Shown: one piece after another, positions 6,560-9,542 of the stretch
How positions within the stretch are numbered: position 1 is the stretch's first letter
Layout: every line of letters starts with the position of its first letter
Source of the DNA: Flavobacteriaceae bacterium
GTDB taxonomy: Bacteria; Bacteroidota; Bacteroidia; Flavobacteriales; Flavobacteriaceae
NCBI GenBank assembly: GCA_023145595.1
Contig: JAGLDM010000251.1
Coordinates: 1 to 9,542 of the forward strand
DNA: 9,542 nucleotides
Reading direction: 5' to 3'
Program-made: the position numbers and the translations under genes
Notes under the pieces: model-generated
The model's input: the letters and a program-made list of their open reading frames with translations, nothing else
Database searches by the model: none
Told to the model about the DNA's origin: nothing

Positions 6560-8176
6560 ATGCAAAATAAAACCTTAAAAATTAATTCGTCCGATAATGT
6601 TGCAGTAGCCTTGGTTGATTTAGAGCCAGGAGAACTAATCTTAACAGATAATACAGAAGTAAAAATAATTTCTAAAGTAAAAGCAAAACATAAATTTGCT
6701 TTACAATCTTTTGCTGTTGGAGAAAAAATTATAATGTATGATGTTTTAGTAGGGAAAGCAACCAAAACTATTAAGAAAGGAGAGATTCTTACCACTGATA
6801 ATGTAAAGCATGAAAGTGAGAGTATAAAACCCAAAACTACTGATTTTGAATGGACACCTCCAAAGGTTGATCATTTGAAAAATAAAACATTTTCAGGTTA
6901 TCACAGAGAAGACGGACAAGTTGGAACAGATAATGTTTGGTTGTTTTTTCCACTTGTGTTTTGTGAGAACAGAAATATAGAAATTCTAAAAGAAATTTTT
7001 GAAAAAGAATTACTCAAGCAGCATACAAGTACACATCAATTACTGCTAAGGTCATTGGTAAACAATGAATTTGGTGATAATAAAGAGTTAGAAAGTCAAG
7101 ATAAAGACGCAGTATTTGGAAATATCAAAGTCAAATTTATTACGCATGAAGGTGGTTGTGGTGCTATTCGTCAAGACGCAGAATCATTAGCTAAACTTTT
7201 GGCAGGTTATGTTAACAATCCAAATGTTGCTGGCGCTACTGTTTTAAGTTTAGGGTGTCAGAACTTACAAATAGACATGTTTAATAATGCCCTTCAAAAA
7301 ATCAATCCAAATCTAAAAAAGCCAGTTCTTATTTATGAACAGCAAAAGTTAGAGACCATTGAGCTAATGCTGCAAATGGTTATCAAGGACTCCTTTGTAG
7401 AGATTAAAAAAGCAAATAATATTCAAAGGAAACCAACTCCAATTTCCGAATTAAAAATTGGTTTAGAGTGTGGAGGTTCTGATGGTTTTTCAGGAATATC
7501 TGCAAATCCCGTGTTAGGGCAAGTTTCAGATATACTGGTTGCCCTTGGAGGAACTGCAGTACTAGCAGAATTCCCAGAGCTTTGCGGTGTAGAACAAGAA
7601 ATAATTAACAGATGTGTAAGAGATGCGGATGCAGAAAAATTTTTACATCTCATGCACGAATTCGAAACTTCGGTTATCAACGCAGGGTCAAGTTTCGATA
7701 TGAACCCGTCTCCAGGTAACATAAAAGACGGATTGATTACCGATGCAATGAAATCTGCAGGAGCAGCTAAAAAAGGAGGAACATCTCCAGTAGTATCTGT
7801 TTTAGACTATGGGGAATGTATTGAAAAACCAGGGCTAAATCTGTTATGCACACCTGGAAATGATGTAGAAAGCACAACTGCCTTGGCAGGATCTGGTACT
7901 AATCTAATTTTATTTACCACAGGATTGGGAACACCAACAGGTAACCCAATTGCTCCGATAATTAAAGTGGCCTCCAATTCCAAACTGGCAAATACGATGA
8001 CAGATATTATTGATTTTGATACAGGGAAAATCATCTCTGGTGAAAAATCAATGGAAGAAATTACGGAAGAACTATTGAATTTGATTATAGAAGTTGCCAG
8101 TGGAAATACGGAAACAAAATCTATGACTTTAGGTCAAGATGATTTTATTCCGTGGAGAAAAGGGGTATCGCTATAA
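6560..8176 (+). CDS. uxaA: Altronate dehydratase
   Basis: Metal-dependent dehydration of D-altronate to KDG, feeding KdgK. The 538-aa product has two parts: an N-terminal SAF domain at about 13-81 with HKFALQSFAVGE at 44-55, and the C-terminal galactarate/altronate dehydratase domain from about 110 to the end. Conserved blocks are FSGYHREDGQVGTDN at 111-125, THEGGCGAIRQD at 195-206, LSLGCQNLQ at 229-237, GLECGGSDGFSGISANPVLG at 301-320, NPSPGN at 382-387, CTPGNDVESTTALAGSGTN at 430-448 and TTGLGTPTGNPIAPIIKVA at 453-471. It is some 40 residues longer than E. coli UxaA (495), with part of the extra length in a charged segment at about 141-190 between the first two blocks. The cysteines C200, C233 and C304 lie in conserved blocks and are candidates for metal binding. 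Both domains are in one chain, as in E. coli. Confidence 0.95.
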   Translation: MQNKTLKINSSDNVAVALVDLEPGELILTDNTEVKIISKVKAKHKFALQSFAVGEKIIMYDVLVGKATKTIKKGEILTTDNVKHESESIKPKTTDFEWTPPKVDHLKNKTFSGYHREDGQVGTDNVWLFFPLVFCENRNIEILKEIFEKELLKQHTSTHQLLLRSLVNNEFGDNKELESQDKDAVFGNIKVKFITHEGGCGAIRQDAESLAKLLAGYVNNPNVAGATVLSLGCQNLQIDMFNNALQKINPNLKKPVLIYEQQKLETIELMLQMVIKDSFVEIKKANNIQRKPTPISELKIGLECGGSDGFSGISANPVLGQVSDILVALGGTAVLAEFPELCGVEQEIINRCVRDADAEKFLHLMHEFETSVINAGSSFDMNPSPGNIKDGLITDAMKSAGAAKKGGTSPVVSVLDYGECIEKPGLNLLCTPGNDVESTTALAGSGTNLILFTTGLGTPTGNPIAPIIKVASNSKLANTMTDIIDFDTGKIISGEKSMEEITEELLNLIIEVASGNTETKSMTLGQDDFIPWRKGVSL

Positions 8177-8181
8177 CAAAT

Positions 8182-9114
8182 ATGAGATACAAACAATTAG
8201 TATTACTAGTTGCATTTATTTTTTTAATAGGATGCTGCAACAAGCAAGAGCCTGCTGTTATTAAAAATGAAAAACCTGCAAAAAGTATTTCATTAGATTC
8301 CATTGTAAAACTATACAATAATCCTTCGGATAAATATGTTATGGTTATTGCACACCGTGCTGCCTGGAGAACTTTCCCAGAAAATTCTATCGAAGCAATT
8401 CGTAGCGCCATCAAAATTGGCGTTGATATGGTTGAAGTTGATATTGCCAAAACTAAAGATGGTATATTAATACTAATGCACGATGACACCGTTGACAGAA
8501 CAACCACTGGAAGTGGAAAAGTAACTGACTTAACATATAATGAAATAAAACAACTCAGATTAAATAACGCTATGGGAGATACTGATTATAAAGTACCTAC
8601 CCTAATGGAAGCTTTGATCGAAATCAAAGGTAAAATAATGATTAATTTAGACAGAGCAGATGAGTTTTTTGAAGAAATTTACCCGATGCTGAAAGAAACA
8701 AACACCATAGGTCAGGTGGTTTTAAAAGGCCATTATACCGCTGAAGAAATGAAAGCGAAATTTGGTGATTTCTACAAGGAAGTTCTATACATGCCATTGA
8801 TTACAGATCAAATTAAGGATATTAAAACGTATGTCGATTCACATGAAGCAATACTAAACCCAAGTAGTTATGAGATTGTCTTTAATGAAAATTATTTGGA
8901 TAGTTTTGAATATATACCAGAAATACAAAAGAATGGTGATAATGTTTGGATAAATACGTTATGGGGTTCATTAGCCAATAACAGAACCGATGACAAGGCT
9001 TATTGGAATCCAGACGATAATTGGGGATGGGTAGTTGAGAATGGAGCAACTATGATTCAAACAGATAGACCATCAGAATTAATAACTTACCTCAAATCAA
9101 TTGGAAAACGTTAA
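8182..9114 (+). CDS. Glycerophosphodiester phosphodiesterase (GDPD)-family lipoprotein
   Basis: A 310-aa GDPD-family protein with a lipoprotein signal. MRYK is followed by a hydrophobic stretch and the lipobox LIGC at 15-18, so C18 should be lipidated and the enzyme face the periplasm or cell surface. The TIM-barrel motifs are AHRAAWRTFPENS at 57-69 (H58, R59), VEVDIAKTKDG at 84-94 (metal ligands E85 and D87), MHDDTVDRTTTGSGKV at 99-114 (H100) and TMIQTDRPSEL at 290-300. The usual HRG is HRA, and the third acidic ligand region reads INLDRAD at 154-160. The family hydrolyses glycerophosphodiesters to glycerol-3-phosphate and an alcohol, but the true substrate is unknown. An upstream in-frame ATG at 8152 lies inside uxaA and would place ten polar residues before the signal peptide, so ATG 8182 is chosen. 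It lies 5 bases after uxaA, which implies co-transcription with the galacturonate genes, a partner with no obvious place in that pathway. Confidence 0.88.
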   Translation: MRYKQLVLLVAFIFLIGCCNKQEPAVIKNEKPAKSISLDSIVKLYNNPSDKYVMVIAHRAAWRTFPENSIEAIRSAIKIGVDMVEVDIAKTKDGILILMHDDTVDRTTTGSGKVTDLTYNEIKQLRLNNAMGDTDYKVPTLMEALIEIKGKIMINLDRADEFFEEIYPMLKETNTIGQVVLKGHYTAEEMKAKFGDFYKEVLYMPLITDQIKDIKTYVDSHEAILNPSSYEIVFNENYLDSFEYIPEIQKNGDNVWINTLWGSLANNRTDDKAYWNPDDNWGWVVENGATMIQTDRPSELITYLKSIGKR

Positions 9115-9140
9115 ATACGTTGCAAAAATTTTTAATATAA

Positions 9141-9215
9141 GGGGACTTCTAAATATTAAATCATTGTCAATTAGTTGATTATGCGTAAATTTATGGTATA
9201 AAAAAATCTATAAAG
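9141..9215 (+). mobile_element. Possible left end of an IS5-family element
   Basis: The sequence from GGGGACTTCT at 9141 to the transposase start has no coding content and resembles the non-coding left end of IS5-type elements, whose termini often begin with a short G-rich run. The right end lies outside the window, so neither the terminal inverted repeat nor a target duplication can be checked. The exact boundary is a guess. Confidence 0.25.
9164..9193 (+). promoter_or_regulatory. Weak candidate promoter for the transposase
   Basis: TTG at 9164-9166 and TAAATTTA at 9186-9193 (seven of eight bases of TAnnTTTG, final G missing) are separated by 19 bases, the favoured Bacteroidota spacing. This would start transcription just before the ATG at 9216. 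The match is incomplete. Confidence 0.25.
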
Positions 9216-9262
9216 ATGTATAAATCAAGAAGAAATAAGGGCTTATTTGACGAGGAGTTTAC

Positions 9263-9542
9263 ATGGATCGTTTGTCAGCTATTGGTAATCCATTAGAGGC
9301 AATTAATAAAGTGATAGATTTTGAGTTGTTTCGGGAATTATTAGAATGTAAATTACTCAATACCAACAAAAAGAATAATGCAGGCGCAAAGCCTTATGAT
9401 GTATTGATGCTCTTCAAAATATTAATTCTCCAGCGTTATTATGGTTTGGGAGATAGTCAAGTGGAATATCAAATACTGGATAGAACAAGCTTTAAAACAT
9501 TTTTAGGATTAGAAACGGGAGATAAAGTTCCTGATGAAAAAA
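9263..9542 (+). CDS. IS5-family transposase, N-terminal part (cut by the window edge)
   Basis: An open frame from ATG 9263 runs off the window after 93 complete codons. The product reads MDRLSAIGNPLEAINKVIDF, then a charged Lys/Asn-rich linker, AKPYDVLMLFKILILQRYYG at 42-61, LGDSQVEYQILDRTSFKTFL at 62-81 and GLETGDKVPDEK at 82-93. This is the N-terminal transposase domain (DUF772 type) of IS5-like elements; the DDE catalytic residues would lie beyond the window. In the neighbouring frame, ATG 9216 gives MYKSRRNKGLFDEEFT, which looks like the natural N-terminus of this family and runs into MDRLSAI if one base is added near 9257-9262. The 5' end may therefore be frameshifted, or ATG 9263 may be the true start. 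The element lies just downstream of the operon on the same strand. No part of the operon proper is disrupted. Confidence 0.85.
   Translation, partial: MDRLSAIGNPLEAINKVIDFELFRELLECKLLNTNKKNNAGAKPYDVLMLFKILILQRYYGLGDSQVEYQILDRTSFKTFLGLETGDKVPDEK

Noticed and set aside
6535..6834. Reverse-strand open frame across the uxaB-uxaA junction
   Set aside because: It lies opposite two well-supported genes and its translation shows no recognisable domain; a shadow of the forward coding.
7423..7722. Reverse-strand open frame inside uxaA (also 7807-8034 and 8145-8507)
   Set aside because: Each lies opposite strongly conserved forward coding sequence and has no independent start signal or motif.
8152..8181. 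Earlier ATG for the GDPD lipoprotein, overlapping uxaA
   Set aside because: It would put ten residues in front of the charged N-terminus and signal peptide; ATG 8182 gives a standard lipoprotein signal.
9107..9133. AACGT-TAAAT-ACGTT hairpin followed by A5T5 as the operon terminator
   Set aside because: The 5-base stem has one G-C pair per arm core, overlaps the stop codon, and seven non-T bases separate it from the T-run; too weak to call.

Overview
The window looks like chromosomal DNA of a marine-type flavobacterium (Bacteroidota, Flavobacteriia). The grounds are strongly AT-rich DNA, A-rich leaders in place of clear Shine-Dalgarno sites, a Bacteroidota-type promoter (TTG / TAnnTTTG), and proteins resembling flavobacterial homologues. 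No taxonomic marker gene is present, so the genus cannot be named.

Layout: (1) Positions 1-280 hold the C-terminal end of a multi-pass membrane protein, most like DUF5009 / heparan-alpha-glucosaminide N-acetyltransferase-type acyltransferases, broken by an apparent one-base insertion near 116-121. (2) Positions 281-410 are the control region of the main operon. It has a candidate promoter at 313-346 and two inverted repeats built from the same TTGAA/TTCAA half-site that overlap the promoter elements. (3) Positions 411-9114 hold seven same-strand genes: uxaC, kdgK, a KDPG aldolase (eda/kdgA), an ExuT-like MFS transporter, uxaB, uxaA and a GDPD-family lipoprotein. (4) Positions 9115-9262 are a short spacer with a possible left end of an insertion sequence. 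(5) From 9263 to the window edge is the N-terminal part of an IS5-family transposase (truncated by the window), possibly with a frameshift at its very start.

The seven-gene block is a complete D-galacturonate route. ExuT imports the hexuronate; UxaC converts galacturonate to tagaturonate; UxaB reduces it to altronate; UxaA dehydrates that to 2-keto-3-deoxygluconate (KDG); KdgK phosphorylates it; and the aldolase splits KDPG into pyruvate and glyceraldehyde-3-phosphate. The glucuronate-specific enzymes UxuA and UxuB, a dedicated regulator, SusC/SusD proteins and polysaccharide lyases are not in this window. The block therefore reads as the intracellular part of a pectin/galacturonan utilisation region.

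The core pathway is well known. The less ordinary points are the GDPD lipoprotein joined to the end of the operon by a 5-base gap, the paired palindromes over the promoter, imperfect hairpins in all three longer gaps within the operon, and probable frameshifts in the two genes that flank the operon. I did not find a clearly new biological system.
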